Origin: an uncultured Saprospirales bacterium
GTDB lineage: Bacteria > Bacteroidota > Bacteroidia > Chitinophagales > Saprospiraceae
Assembly: GCA_937864265.1 (NCBI GenBank)
Contig: CALMIR010000130.1
Span: 1-40,159 of the forward strand
DNA length: 40,159 nucleotides
Direction: 5' to 3'
In this document: piece after piece, positions 32,763 to 40,159 of the stretch
How positions within the stretch are numbered: the stretch's first letter is position 1
Layout: each line of letters starts with the position of its first letter
The notes under the pieces: model-generated
Seen by the model: only the letters and a program-made list of their open reading frames with translations
What the model was told of the DNA's origin: nothing
Databases searched by the model: none
Translations under genes and position numbers: made by a program

Positions 32763-32793
32763 TTTGTTTTTTTTCATTTACTATTTACTTTTG
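32763..32793 (+). promoter_or_regulatory. Promoter of the his operon
   Basis: TTTG (32763-32766), a 19-bp spacer and TACTTTTG (32786-32793) match the Bacteroidota promoter consensus TTTG-N19-TAnnTTTG exactly. Transcription should begin at about 32800, giving a leader of about 185 bases before hisG. Confidence 0.85.
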
Positions 32794-32833
32794 CGCGTGA
32801 CAATTTTCTAAAACAAGCATTTTTTTTAACTAT

Positions 32834-32893
32834 ATGTTATTGTTCTCCGCTCATCATCACCATCATTTGATTCACACCCATTGTGAATGGTGA
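32834..32893 (+). CDS. hisL: his operon leader peptide
   Basis: Short frame of 19 codons encoding MLLFSAHHHHHLIHTHCEW, with five consecutive His codons (32852-32866) and two more close behind. It starts about 34 bp after the predicted transcription start and ends 28 bp before the attenuator stem. It is not a functional protein but a sensor of charged tRNA-His. The symbol hisL is used by analogy with the enterobacterial leader; no homology is implied. Confidence 0.85.
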   Translation: MLLFSAHHHHHLIHTHCEW

Positions 32894-32895
32894 TG
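32855..32895 (+). promoter_or_regulatory. his leader: mutually exclusive RNA pairings
   Basis: The His-codon segment CATCACCAT (32855-32863) is complementary to ATGGTGATG (32887-32895), which spans the leader stop codon. That second segment (GAATGGT, 32885-32891) is also complementary to ACCATTC at 32932-32938, within the terminator's left arm and loop. A small hairpin ATTCACA/TGTGAAT (32870-32876/32882-32888) lies between them. Confidence 0.6.
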
Positions 32896-32920
32896 CTTGT
32901 GTAGCAGAACAAAACAACCC

Positions 32921-32960
32921 AAAAGAGGTTAACCATTCGCGGTTAACCTCTTTTTTTTTT
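32921..32960 (+). terminator. his attenuator (leader terminator)
   Basis: AAAAGAGGTTAACC (32921-32934), loop ATTCGC, and GGTTAACCTC plus TTTT form a 14-bp stem followed by a run of ten T (32951-32960). It sits between the leader peptide and hisG, with 24 bp to the hisG ATG, and so would stop transcription before the structural genes. Confidence 0.9.
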
Positions 32961-32984
32961 ACCCATAACTTTCTAAAATCAATC

Positions 32985-33845
32985 ATGGAAGAAAAACTAA
33001 AAGTGGCAGTACAAAAATCGGGGCGTTTACTCGACGACTCCCTGAGCCTGCTCAAAGAATGCGGCATCCGCATTGACAACGGCAACGAACAATTACTTGC
33101 CCCGGCCAGCAATTTTCCGATGGAAGCCCTTTTTCTGCGCAATTCCGACATTCCACAATATGTGCAGGATGGCGTAGCCGACATCGGCATCATCGGCCAC
33201 AATACCGTTATCGAAAAACAAAAGCAACTTGATGTGCGGCTGATGTTGGGCTTTTCCAAATGCCGCCTTTCCATAGCCGTACCCAAAAGCACCCACTACT
33301 CCGGACTCGAATATTTGCAAGGCAAGCGCATCGCCACCTCCTACCCCAATTCACTGTTAGCCTTCCTGTCGGAAAAAGGCATTCAAGCCGACATCCACGA
33401 AATTTCGGGCTCCGTAGAAATAGCGCCCAATATCGGGTTGGCCGATGCCATCTGTGACTTGGTCAGCACAGGCAGCACCTTGTTCAAAAACGGGCTGGAA
33501 GAAAAAGAGGTCGTACTCCGCTCAGAAGCATGCATCGTTTCCCAGCAAAATCTGCCCTCGGAAAAACAAGCCATCCTCGATCGCTTGGTCTTTCGCATCC
33601 AATCCGTACTGGCTGCAAAAAACAACAAATACCTGCTGATGAATGCCCCCAACGAGCATATCAATGACATCATCCAATTGTTGCCGGGCATGAAAAGCCC
33701 AACCGTCATGCCCTTGGCCGTCCCCGGCTGGAGTTCTTTACATACGGTTATTGCCGAGCAACGCTTTTGGGAAATCATCGACCAACTCAAGCAATGCGGT
33801 GCGCAAGGCATTTTGATTATCCCTATTGAAAAAATGATCCTTTAA
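32985..33845 (+). CDS. hisG: ATP phosphoribosyltransferase HisG (long form)
   Basis: Predicted protein of 286 residues, first enzyme of histidine synthesis: PRPP plus ATP gives phosphoribosyl-ATP. Its length fits the long form with a C-terminal ACT-like regulatory domain (about 215-286: ANNKYLLMNAPNEHINDI through GILIIPIEKM), which binds histidine as feedback inhibitor. N-terminal motifs are LKVAVQKSGRLLDDSL, DVRLMLGFSKCRLSIAVP and DAICDLVSTGSTLFKNGL (PRPP-binding). ATG 32985 is preferred: the frame is open upstream across the attenuator, but that stretch is the terminator. First gene of the operon; hisD starts 8 bp after it. Confidence 0.96.
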   Translation: MEEKLKVAVQKSGRLLDDSLSLLKECGIRIDNGNEQLLAPASNFPMEALFLRNSDIPQYVQDGVADIGIIGHNTVIEKQKQLDVRLMLGFSKCRLSIAVPKSTHYSGLEYLQGKRIATSYPNSLLAFLSEKGIQADIHEISGSVEIAPNIGLADAICDLVSTGSTLFKNGLEEKEVVLRSEACIVSQQNLPSEKQAILDRLVFRIQSVLAAKNNKYLLMNAPNEHINDIIQLLPGMKSPTVMPLAVPGWSSLHTVIAEQRFWEIIDQLKQCGAQGILIIPIEKMIL

Positions 33846-33853
33846 GGCTTGCC

Positions 33854-35146
33854 ATGAAAATATACCTGCATCCCGAAAAAAATCAGTGGGCGAACCTGCT
33901 TCAGCGCCCAACTTTGGATACCCGCCAACTAGATGAACGGGTCGCAACTATCCTTCAGGGCGTTCGCCAATCGGGCGATGCTTACATCCGCCAGCTTACC
34001 CGACAATTCGACGGTGTTGATTTGCCTGATTTGGAAATACCGCCCGAAGCCATTCTAGCTGCCATTGAAAAAGTACCTTCCGAACTAAAAACAGCCATTC
34101 AAGTAGCCAAAGCGAATATTGAAAGCTTTCACATCCGCCAAAAACAAGCCCCGGAAATCATTGAAACTATGCCCGGCGTGCAGTGCTGGCGCAAAAACAT
34201 CCCTATTGAAAAAGTGGGCTTTTACATCCCCGGTGGCACGGCGCCCTTGTTTTCGACCGTACTCATGCTCGGCGTGCCTGCCCAACTTGCCGGATGCCGG
34301 GAAATTGTTTTGTGCAGCCCACCCCAAACCGATGGCAGCATCCATCCGGCTATCTTGTACGCCGCTCAGTTGGTTGGGGTGAGTCGTATCTTTAGGGTAG
34401 GCGGTGCGCAAGCCATTGCTGCAATGGCTTATGGCACAGAAAGTATCCCGGCAGTTTACAAAATTCTGGGGCCGGGCAATCAGTACGTTACGGCAGCCAA
34501 ACAGTTGGTAAGCCGGGAAGGCATCGCTATTGACATGCCTGCTGGGCCTTCCGAAGTGTTGGTGCTGGCTGACGAAAGTGCGCCCCCTGACTTCGTAGCA
34601 GCCGACCTGCTGGCTCAAGCCGAACACGGTACAGATAGTCAGGTGGTATTGATTGCCTATGCCCCCGATCAGGTTCATGCTATTTTACAAGCAATGGAAC
34701 AACAATTGGCCGGCCTGCCCCGCGCCGATATTGCCAGGCAGGCTTTGGCTAACAGTGCAGCCATAGTAGTCGAAAATACGGCCACAGCTTTAGAGCTCAT
34801 CAACCTTTATGCCCCGGAGCACCTTATTCTGGCGGTAGGCAACGCCGCTGAAATCGCGGAACAAGTACTGAACGCAGGTTCTGTTTTCCTGGGTCATTAC
34901 AGCCCCGAATCGGTTGGGGATTATGCTTCCGGCACCAACCACACTTTGCCGACCCATGGCTTTGCGAAAGCTTATAGCGGGGTTTCTTTAGATACTTTTG
35001 TAAAAAAGGTAACTTTCCAGCGCTTAAGCCCGGAAGGTCTTAAAAATTTGGGGCCAACGGTTGAAATTTTGGCGGAAGCCGAGCAACTGGCCGCCCACAA
35101 ACTAGCGGTGAGTATCCGCCTGCAATACCTCAACAATGAACAATAG
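33854..35146 (+). CDS. hisD: Histidinol dehydrogenase HisD
   Basis: Predicted protein of 430 residues that oxidises L-histidinol to L-histidine in two NAD+-dependent steps with a catalytic Zn. Family motifs include VGFYIPGGTAPLFSTVLMLG, GPGNQYVTAAKQLV, DMPAGPSEVLVLADE, DLLAQAEHGTDSQVVLI, YAPEHLIL and GSVFLGHYSPESVGDYASG. The length is standard. Its 3' end overlaps hisC by 11 bp, which indicates translational coupling. Confidence 0.97.
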   Translation: MKIYLHPEKNQWANLLQRPTLDTRQLDERVATILQGVRQSGDAYIRQLTRQFDGVDLPDLEIPPEAILAAIEKVPSELKTAIQVAKANIESFHIRQKQAPEIIETMPGVQCWRKNIPIEKVGFYIPGGTAPLFSTVLMLGVPAQLAGCREIVLCSPPQTDGSIHPAILYAAQLVGVSRIFRVGGAQAIAAMAYGTESIPAVYKILGPGNQYVTAAKQLVSREGIAIDMPAGPSEVLVLADESAPPDFVAADLLAQAEHGTDSQVVLIAYAPDQVHAILQAMEQQLAGLPRADIARQALANSAAIVVENTATALELINLYAPEHLILAVGNAAEIAEQVLNAGSVFLGHYSPESVGDYASGTNHTLPTHGFAKAYSGVSLDTFVKKVTFQRLSPEGLKNLGPTVEILAEAEQLAAHKLAVSIRLQYLNNEQ

Positions 35147-36173
35147 CATCGAACACCTGATCCGACCCAATATTCGGAAATTGATTCCATACTCCTCTGC
35201 CCGCGACGAATTCAAAGGCCAAGCCGATATTTTTTTGGATGCCAATGAAAATCCCTTTCCGACTGGACTCAATCGCTACCCGGATCCGCTACAAAAGGCC
35301 GTCAAAAAAGAACTGGCGGCACTGAAAAAAGTGGACGAAGCACAAATATTTTTGGGCAATGGCAGCGATGAAGTCATCGATCTACTGATCCGTATTTTTT
35401 GCGAGCCTCAACAAGATCATATCATTCAATTGCCCCCAACCTATGGTATGTACCGGGTTTGCGCCGATATAGCCAACGTTGCCGTTGTGGACATCCCTTT
35501 GAATAAACGCTTTCTGCCCGATGTACCCGCTATTTTGGCGAAAGCCAGCGCCCAATCCAAGCTGTTGTTTCTTTGCAGCCCGAACAATCCCAGCGGCAAT
35601 AGTTTTGCTTTAAGCGATATACAGGCCTTAGCTGCTGAATTTCCCGGAATTGTCGTTGTGGACGAGGCATATATTGATTTTTCGGCTCAGGCGAGTTGTT
35701 TGGGTCTATTGGATCAATGTCCCAATCTAGTGGTCATGCAAACCTTCTCCAAAGCTTGGGGCATGGCTGGCATCAGACTGGGCATGGCTTTTGCTTCGCC
35801 AGCAATCATACAGCTTTTCAATAAAGTAAAACCCCCCTACAACATCAACCAATTGACGCAGCAAACCGTATTGCAAGCCTTGAAAAAGGCAGCTCAAAAA
35901 GAAGCCTGGGTGAAACAAATCATCTCCGAACGCAGCATGTTGCAACACTATCTCGGCAGCTTGGACTACATCGAGCGCATCTATCCTTCGGATGCCAATT
36001 TTATACTGGTTAAAATGCAAGCACCCCGCCGGGTTTACGATTTTTTGATGGAGCAGGGCATCATTGTGCGCGATCGCTCTAATGTATTGTTGTGCGAAGG
36101 CTGTTTGCGCATCACCATCGGTACCCCGGAAGAAAATGAAAAATTATTTGAGGCATTGGTTCAATTTTCATAA
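35136..36173 (+). CDS. hisC: Histidinol-phosphate aminotransferase HisC
   Basis: Predicted PLP enzyme of 345 residues that transaminates imidazole-acetol phosphate to histidinol phosphate. Lys206 in [15 protein letters not shown] forms the Schiff base. Other class II aminotransferase motifs are [43 protein letters not shown] and [10 protein letters not shown], and the C-terminal Arg lies in [12 protein letters not shown]. It overlaps hisD by 11 bp; hisB follows 2 bp after the stop. Confidence 0.96.
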   Translation: MNNSIEHLIRPNIRKLIPYSSARDEFKGQADIFLDANENPFPTGLNRYPDPLQKAVKKELAALKKVDEAQIFLGNGSDEVIDLLIRIFCEPQQDHIIQLPPTYGMYRVCADIANVAVVDIPLNKRFLPDVPAILAKASAQSKLLFLCSPNNPSGNSFALSDIQALAAEFPGIVVVDEAYIDFSAQASCLGLLDQCPNLVVMQTFSKAWGMAGIRLGMAFASPAIIQLFNKVKPPYNINQLTQQTVLQALKKAAQKEAWVKQIISERSMLQHYLGSLDYIERIYPSDANFILVKMQAPRRVYDFLMEQGIIVRDRSNVLLCEGCLRITIGTPEENEKLFEALVQFS

Positions 36174-36175
36174 AC

Positions 36176-37309
36176 ATGAAAAAACTGCTTTTACTCGACC
36201 GCGACGGCACGCTTATCCTGGAACCGGAAGGCTACCAGATAGACCATTTCGACAAACTGGAATTTTATCCGGAAGTTTTCCAGTATTTGTCCAAAATCGT
36301 CCGGGAAACGGATTATGAATTGGTGATGATTACCAATCAAGACGGCTTGGGTACGCCAATTTTCCCGGAAGAAACATTTTGGCCAGTTCAGCACTTTGTG
36401 ATCAAGGCCTTCGAAAATGAGAGCATTCATTTCAAAGACGTACTCATAGACCGAACTTTCCCAGCGGACAAAGCGCCTACCCGCAAACCCGGTACTGGCA
36501 TGCTGACCGCTTATCTGAAGGGCGATTACGACCTGGCCAATTCCATCGTCATTGGCGACCGACTAACCGATATGCAACTGGCGCGCAATCTGGGCGCTAA
36601 GGGCATCTGGTTGAATAATAATCCCGACTTAGGAGTAGAAGAACTCGGCGGCGCCTCTAAAGACTGGTCAGATGTGATTGTTTTGAGCACGGCTTCCTGG
36701 AAAGAAATAGGCAACTATTTTCTGACCCCCTCCCGGCATGCCCAGGTGATCCGGACGACCCGCGAAACGGCTATTGCCATCGAGCTGAATCTGGACGGCA
36801 GCGGGCAATCGGCCATTCAAACAGGGCTGGGCTTTTTCGACCACATGCTGGATCAGTTAGCGCGCCACTCACTCAGCGACCTATCCATCCAGGTGAAGGG
36901 CGACCTGCATATTGATGAGCACCATACCATCGAAGATACGGCACTGGCATTGGGAGAGGCATTCCGAAAGGCACTGGGCGATAAAATGGGCATCGAACGC
37001 TATGGCTATGCTTTGCCGATGGACGATTGCCTGGCGCAAGTAGCCATTGATTTTGGCGGTCGCCCTTGGCTGGTGTGGGAGGCCGAATTCCGCAGAGAAA
37101 AAATCGGCGAAATGCCGACTGAGATGTTTTACCACTTCTTCAAATCTTTCTCTGACGCTGCTGCCTGCAACCTCAATATCAAGGCCGAAGGAATCAATGA
37201 GCACCACAAAATTGAGGCTATCTTCAAGGCTTTTGCCAAGGCCATAAAAATGGCTAAAAAACGGGATACGACCAATCGGCAATTGCCATCTACCAAAGGC
37301 GTGCTTTAA
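36176..37309 (+). CDS. hisB: Bifunctional histidinol-phosphatase / imidazoleglycerol-phosphate dehydratase HisB
   Basis: Predicted fused protein of 377 residues. The N-terminal HAD phosphatase (about 1-165) has the nucleophile motif LLLDRDGTL (Asp8, Asp10) and [20 protein letters not shown]. The C-terminal dehydratase (about 185-377) has [31 protein letters not shown], the Mn-binding [14 protein letters not shown] and [19 protein letters not shown]. The fusion is typical of Bacteroidota and of enterics. An 87-bp gap separates it from hisH, the only substantial gap between the structural genes. Confidence 0.96.
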   Translation: MKKLLLLDRDGTLILEPEGYQIDHFDKLEFYPEVFQYLSKIVRETDYELVMITNQDGLGTPIFPEETFWPVQHFVIKAFENESIHFKDVLIDRTFPADKAPTRKPGTGMLTAYLKGDYDLANSIVIGDRLTDMQLARNLGAKGIWLNNNPDLGVEELGGASKDWSDVIVLSTASWKEIGNYFLTPSRHAQVIRTTRETAIAIELNLDGSGQSAIQTGLGFFDHMLDQLARHSLSDLSIQVKGDLHIDEHHTIEDTALALGEAFRKALGDKMGIERYGYALPMDDCLAQVAIDFGGRPWLVWEAEFRREKIGEMPTEMFYHFFKSFSDAAACNLNIKAEGINEHHKIEAIFKAFAKAIKMAKKRDTTNRQLPSTKGVL

Positions 37310-37396
37310 GTTTCTAGTTGTCTTGTCCTGATATAAGTTACTTTCTTGGGCAACGTATTTCAGGGCAGGATAACCACTCACTAACCAATAACCATC

Positions 37397-37981
37397 ATGA
37401 TTACCATCATAGACTACAACGCAGGTAACATCCGATCCGTACTCTTTGCACTGGAAAGATTAGGCATTCAGGCCCGTTTAAGTGCAGACCCGGACGAAAT
37501 TGTGAAAGCTGATAAAGTCATCTTCCCCGGTGTAGGCGAAGCCAATACGACCATGCAGTACCTGCGCGAACGCCAGCTCGACGAAGTGATCAAAGGACTA
37601 AAACAACCTGTGCTGGGGATTTGCCTCGGCATGCAACTCCTTTGTACCCATTCGGAAGAAAACGATACCGAATGCCTGGGTATCATTCCCCAGCATGTAC
37701 TTCGATTCCGTCCCAGACAAGGAGAAAAAGTGCCGCATATGGGCTGGAATAGCATTTATAATTTGCGAAGCCCTCTATTTGATGCAACTTTGGAAAAAGA
37801 ATATGTCTATTTTGTGCATAGCTATGGTGTGGAACCAGGTTCTTACACGATTGCTACCTGCAATTATGTGCAACCTTTTAGCGCCGCACTGCAAAAGGAC
37901 AATTTTTTTGCCACCCAGTTTCATCCTGAAAAATCAGGCAAAGTGGGCGCTGCTATTTTAGAAAACTTCTTAAAACTCTAA
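37397..37981 (+). CDS. hisH: Imidazole glycerol phosphate synthase glutaminase subunit HisH
   Basis: Predicted class I amidotransferase of 194 residues. The catalytic triad is Cys76 in [11 protein letters not shown], with His176 and Glu178 in [20 protein letters not shown] and VIFPGVGEA are the usual N-terminal landmarks. It hydrolyses glutamine and feeds ammonia to HisF, whose gene is not in this window. hisA starts 2 bp later. Confidence 0.96.
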   Translation: MITIIDYNAGNIRSVLFALERLGIQARLSADPDEIVKADKVIFPGVGEANTTMQYLRERQLDEVIKGLKQPVLGICLGMQLLCTHSEENDTECLGIIPQHVLRFRPRQGEKVPHMGWNSIYNLRSPLFDATLEKEYVYFVHSYGVEPGSYTIATCNYVQPFSAALQKDNFFATQFHPEKSGKVGAAILENFLKL

Positions 37982-37983
37982 TC

Positions 37984-38700
37984 ATGCACATCATCCCAGC
38001 CATAGACCTGATCGAAGGAAAATGTGTTCGCCTGACGCAGGGCGATTTCTCCCAAAAAAAAATTTACAACGAAGATCCCCTGGAAGTAGCCCTGCAATTT
38101 GAAGCCCACGGCATACAGCGATTGCATCTGGTGGATTTAGATGGCGCGCGATCAGGACATATCGTCAATCACGCTGTGCTAGAGCAGATTGCCACCCAAA
38201 CAGGACTGTGGATTGACTTCGGCGGTGGCCTCCAAAGCGACGAAGATGTTCGGATTGCCTTTGAAAGCGGCGCCAGCCAAATTACAGGCGGAACCATCGC
38301 GGTAAAAAACGAGGCCTTGTTCCTGAGTTGGGTTGAGCGCTATGGCGCTGAAAGCATTATCCTGGGGGCAGATGTAAAAGAAGGGAAAATTGCCGTCAGC
38401 GGCTGGAAGGAACAAAGCGACATGGAACTGATGCCTTTTTTGAGCTATTTTCACGAAAAAGGACTCCAATATGCGATCAGTACCGATGTATCTAAAGACG
38501 GACTACTACAAGGCAGTGCCCTGGAATTGTACCGCAAAATTCGCGAACAGCTTCCCGAACTTGCCCTAATCGCCAGCGGCGGGGTCAGCACTTTGGATGA
38601 ATTAGATCAACTGAATGACATCGGTTGTTTTGGTGTCATTATTGGAAAAGCCATTTATGAAGGAAAAATCCGATTGGTGGACTTGGATCCCTATTTGTGA
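37984..38700 (+). CDS. hisA: ProFAR isomerase HisA
   Basis: Predicted TIM-barrel protein of 238 residues that isomerises ProFAR to PRFAR. Catalytic Asp8 lies in [14 protein letters not shown] and Asp130 in [12 protein letters not shown]. Phosphate-binding loops are in [13 protein letters not shown] and [15 protein letters not shown]. It is the last gene of the cluster. A stem-loop follows 6 bp after the stop, and the next gene is on the other strand. Confidence 0.96.
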   Translation: MHIIPAIDLIEGKCVRLTQGDFSQKKIYNEDPLEVALQFEAHGIQRLHLVDLDGARSGHIVNHAVLEQIATQTGLWIDFGGGLQSDEDVRIAFESGASQITGGTIAVKNEALFLSWVERYGAESIILGADVKEGKIAVSGWKEQSDMELMPFLSYFHEKGLQYAISTDVSKDGLLQGSALELYRKIREQLPELALIASGGVSTLDELDQLNDIGCFGVIIGKAIYEGKIRLVDLDPYL

Positions 38701-38706
38701 AGAGAA

Positions 38707-38739
38707 AATCGGCAGGCATTCTTGAAACACCTGCCGATT
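38707..38739. terminator. Bidirectional terminator between hisA and the adhesin gene
   Basis: AATCGGCAGG (38707-38716) and CCTGCCGATT (38730-38739) form a perfect 10-bp stem with a 13-base loop. The minus-strand side is followed by TTTTC, and the plus side by a weak T-run further on. It separates the convergent hisA and adhesin genes. Confidence 0.7.
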
Positions 38740-38746
38740 AACGCGC

Positions 38747-40159
38747 TTATTTTAACAAAGTAATATTCCCTTGCTCAATTAATTCCTCCCCACCGGGGCA
38801 ACGCAAGCGCAGGTAGTAGCCATATACATCAGGCGGTAATAATTCCCCTTTAAAACGGCCATCCCATTCCCCTTCTTTGTCTTTGGAGTGGTACACCTCC
38901 TGTCCCCAACGGTTATAAATGCGCAGGTCAAAATCTGTGTATTCATCCATAAATTCGCTCATCACCTTAATGACATCATTTTTCGAGTCATTATTGGGCG
39001 TAAAGCCTGTCGGAACAAAAAAGGCATCTGAGCGACAAGGATCCAAACATTCTTCTTCACTCAGCACCGTGACCGTTACAGATAAACTCTCAACGGTGCA
39101 TCCGCCTTCGGCAAACACCGTATAGGTCGTAGTCACATCGGGCGAAGCCGTAGGAGTAGAAGAATTCGGATCGTCCAAAGAATCATCCGGAATCCAGGTA
39201 TAACTGCACTCGTCGCAACCCGTTACCGTTAACAAAGTACTTTCGCCAGGGCAAATGGAGGCTGGTGTAGCATTGATTTCAATTTCTGTAAATAATACCG
39301 TTAGCGTTGCCAAGGCCGTATCGCTGACGCAGCCATTATCGGCTATGGCGTAATAGATATATGTCCCTGCATTGGGGCTTACCGCAAATACCATTCCCGT
39401 ATCCAGCGCATTAAAGTTTTGATCAAACCAGGTAATGCTTTCCATGGTCCAATCAGGCATTACCGTGGCGGTAAAAATAGCTGTATCCCCCTGGCAAATC
39501 ATCGTATCAAAGGGCATCAACGTAATTTCCAAATCTTCGGGCAATACCTTGATGGTAACGGTATCCCCTTCAATACACGATGGCTCGGTAGCATCCGCTG
39601 AAAATACATATATACCTGCTGTCGGCAAATCCACTGTAAGTGTCGCACCTGTACCAATTTCTACACCATTGGCGTCGTACCAAACTATTGCCCCCGGAAT
39701 AGGCGCGTCAGCCATAAGCGTGATTTCGCCAGGTTCACAAAGCGTCTCATCGGTAGGCAAAATAAGCACCTCCGCAGCAGCCAATACACTTACAAAAGCC
39801 AACGCAGTATCCTGGAAACAGCCATTGTCTGCTATCGCAACAATTACATGATCCCCAGGTTCAAAACCCAATTCAATCGAAGTACCCATGCCTATTTCAA
39901 CGTCTCCCTCATACCAGGTAATCGTCGTTTGGCCATTATCGGGCATCACCTGAGCTGTCAAAATGAGTTGTTCGCTTTCGCAAATAAAGGCCGTATCGGG
40001 CGAAATACTCAACTCAATTGGATTAGTCTCCAAAATTAAAGTAACGGTGTCGCCTTGAATACAATCTAATCCAGGAATGCTAGCAATAAACGTAGCGCCT
40101 CCTTCTTGTGGGGTCACTGTAATCTGGGCACCCGTGCCGATTTCGTTGCCGCTGCCATC
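38747..40159 (-). CDS. Ig-like surface protein with gliding-motility type C-terminal domain (5' partial)
   Basis: The frame runs off the window edge, so only the C-terminal 470 residues are seen; GNEIGTGAQITVTPQEGG is coded right at the edge. At least four Ig-like/PKD-like domains of about 85 residues repeat the pattern CIxGDTVTxxxxP, ITWY, EIGTGAxLTVDLPTAGxYVF and DNGCxxDTALA. The C-terminal CHU_C/TIGR04131-type domain (about last 95 residues) has FVPTGFTPNNDSKNDVIKV, LRIYNRWGQEVYHSKD, GEWDGRFKGELLPPDVYGYY and ends GNITLLK. It is a large cell-surface or secreted adhesin-like protein exported by the type IX system (inference from family). Confidence 0.88.
   Translation of the reverse strand, partial: DGSGNEIGTGAQITVTPQEGGATFIASIPGLDCIQGDTVTLILETNPIELSISPDTAFICESEQLILTAQVMPDNGQTTITWYEGDVEIGMGTSIELGFEPGDHVIVAIADNGCFQDTALAFVSVLAAAEVLILPTDETLCEPGEITLMADAPIPGAIVWYDANGVEIGTGATLTVDLPTAGIYVFSADATEPSCIEGDTVTIKVLPEDLEITLMPFDTMICQGDTAIFTATVMPDWTMESITWFDQNFNALDTGMVFAVSPNAGTYIYYAIADNGCVSDTALATLTVLFTEIEINATPASICPGESTLLTVTGCDECSYTWIPDDSLDDPNSSTPTASPDVTTTYTVFAEGGCTVESLSVTVTVLSEEECLDPCRSDAFFVPTGFTPNNDSKNDVIKVMSEFMDEYTDFDLRIYNRWGQEVYHSKDKEGEWDGRFKGELLPPDVYGYYLRLRCPGGEELIEQGNITLLK

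Noticed and set aside
32883-32984. Upstream extension of hisG by 34 codons
   Set aside because: It would translate the attenuator stem and poly-T run and lies upstream of the conserved start LKVAVQKSGR.
34085-34678. Open frame of 197 codons on the minus strand opposite hisD
   Set aside because: It lies wholly antisense to a clear hisD, with composition of a shadow frame and no domain, signal or ribosome-binding features.

Overview
The window looks like chromosomal DNA of a free-living member of the phylum Bacteroidota, probably of the Saprospirales (Lewinella/Haliscomenobacter-like) group. The evidence is type IX secretion (T9SS) sorting domains, a CHU_C/gliding-motility-type C-terminal domain, a fused hisB, a TonB-dependent outer-membrane barrel protein, LytTR signalling, MORN-caspase proteins and promoters of the Bacteroidota form TTTG-N19-TAnnTTTG. 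The genus-level call is inference. I see no phage, insertion sequence or CRISPR array.

Layout. 1-1549: a partial intergenic repeat, a lipoprotein and an exopolyphosphatase. 1740-3550: a LytS/LytR-like two-component pair, divergent from a Spy/CpxP-like periplasmic protein. 4280-6615: a DJ-1/AraC regulator, divergent from a VOC-fold protein that is followed by the stub of a second VOC gene, then a rhomboid protease. 6784-14447: a minus-strand block with two tandem secreted MORN-caspase paralogues, a lipoprotein, a large helical-repeat protein and a small Cys-rich secreted protein. 14594-21876: mixed single genes (DUF4920 lipoprotein, HD hydrolase, DinB, GH65, dihaem cytochrome c, DUF937, SnoaL-like). 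21890-29900: odhB/sucB, a TetR regulator, two convergent T9SS cargo proteins, moaA, a third T9SS cargo with a CxxCH motif, and a PlsC-like acyltransferase. 30076-32463: an outer-membrane beta-barrel receptor. 32551-32623: tRNA-Phe. 32763-38700: the histidine operon hisGDCBHA. 38747 to the window edge: a large Ig-like adhesin, incomplete at its 5' end.

Most interesting points. (1) The his operon is preceded by a perfect Bacteroidota promoter, a 19-residue leader peptide with seven His residues (five in a row) and a strong terminator; the segments can form mutually exclusive pairings, so this looks like ribosome-mediated attenuation. The operon stops after hisA, and hisF and hisI/hisE are not in the window. 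(2) A ~166-bp palindromic intergenic element with 10-bp terminal inverted repeats is present once in full, once diverged and once cut by the window edge. (3) A second family of hairpin repeats recurs in three intergenic regions. (4) Two tandem secreted MORN-caspases carry CxxG[D/N]C cassettes and Ca-binding-like loops, with a conserved-looking downstream gene set; this is the best candidate here for an undescribed system. (5) The stub of a VOC gene runs into the 3' end of the rhomboid gene, marking an old deletion junction.
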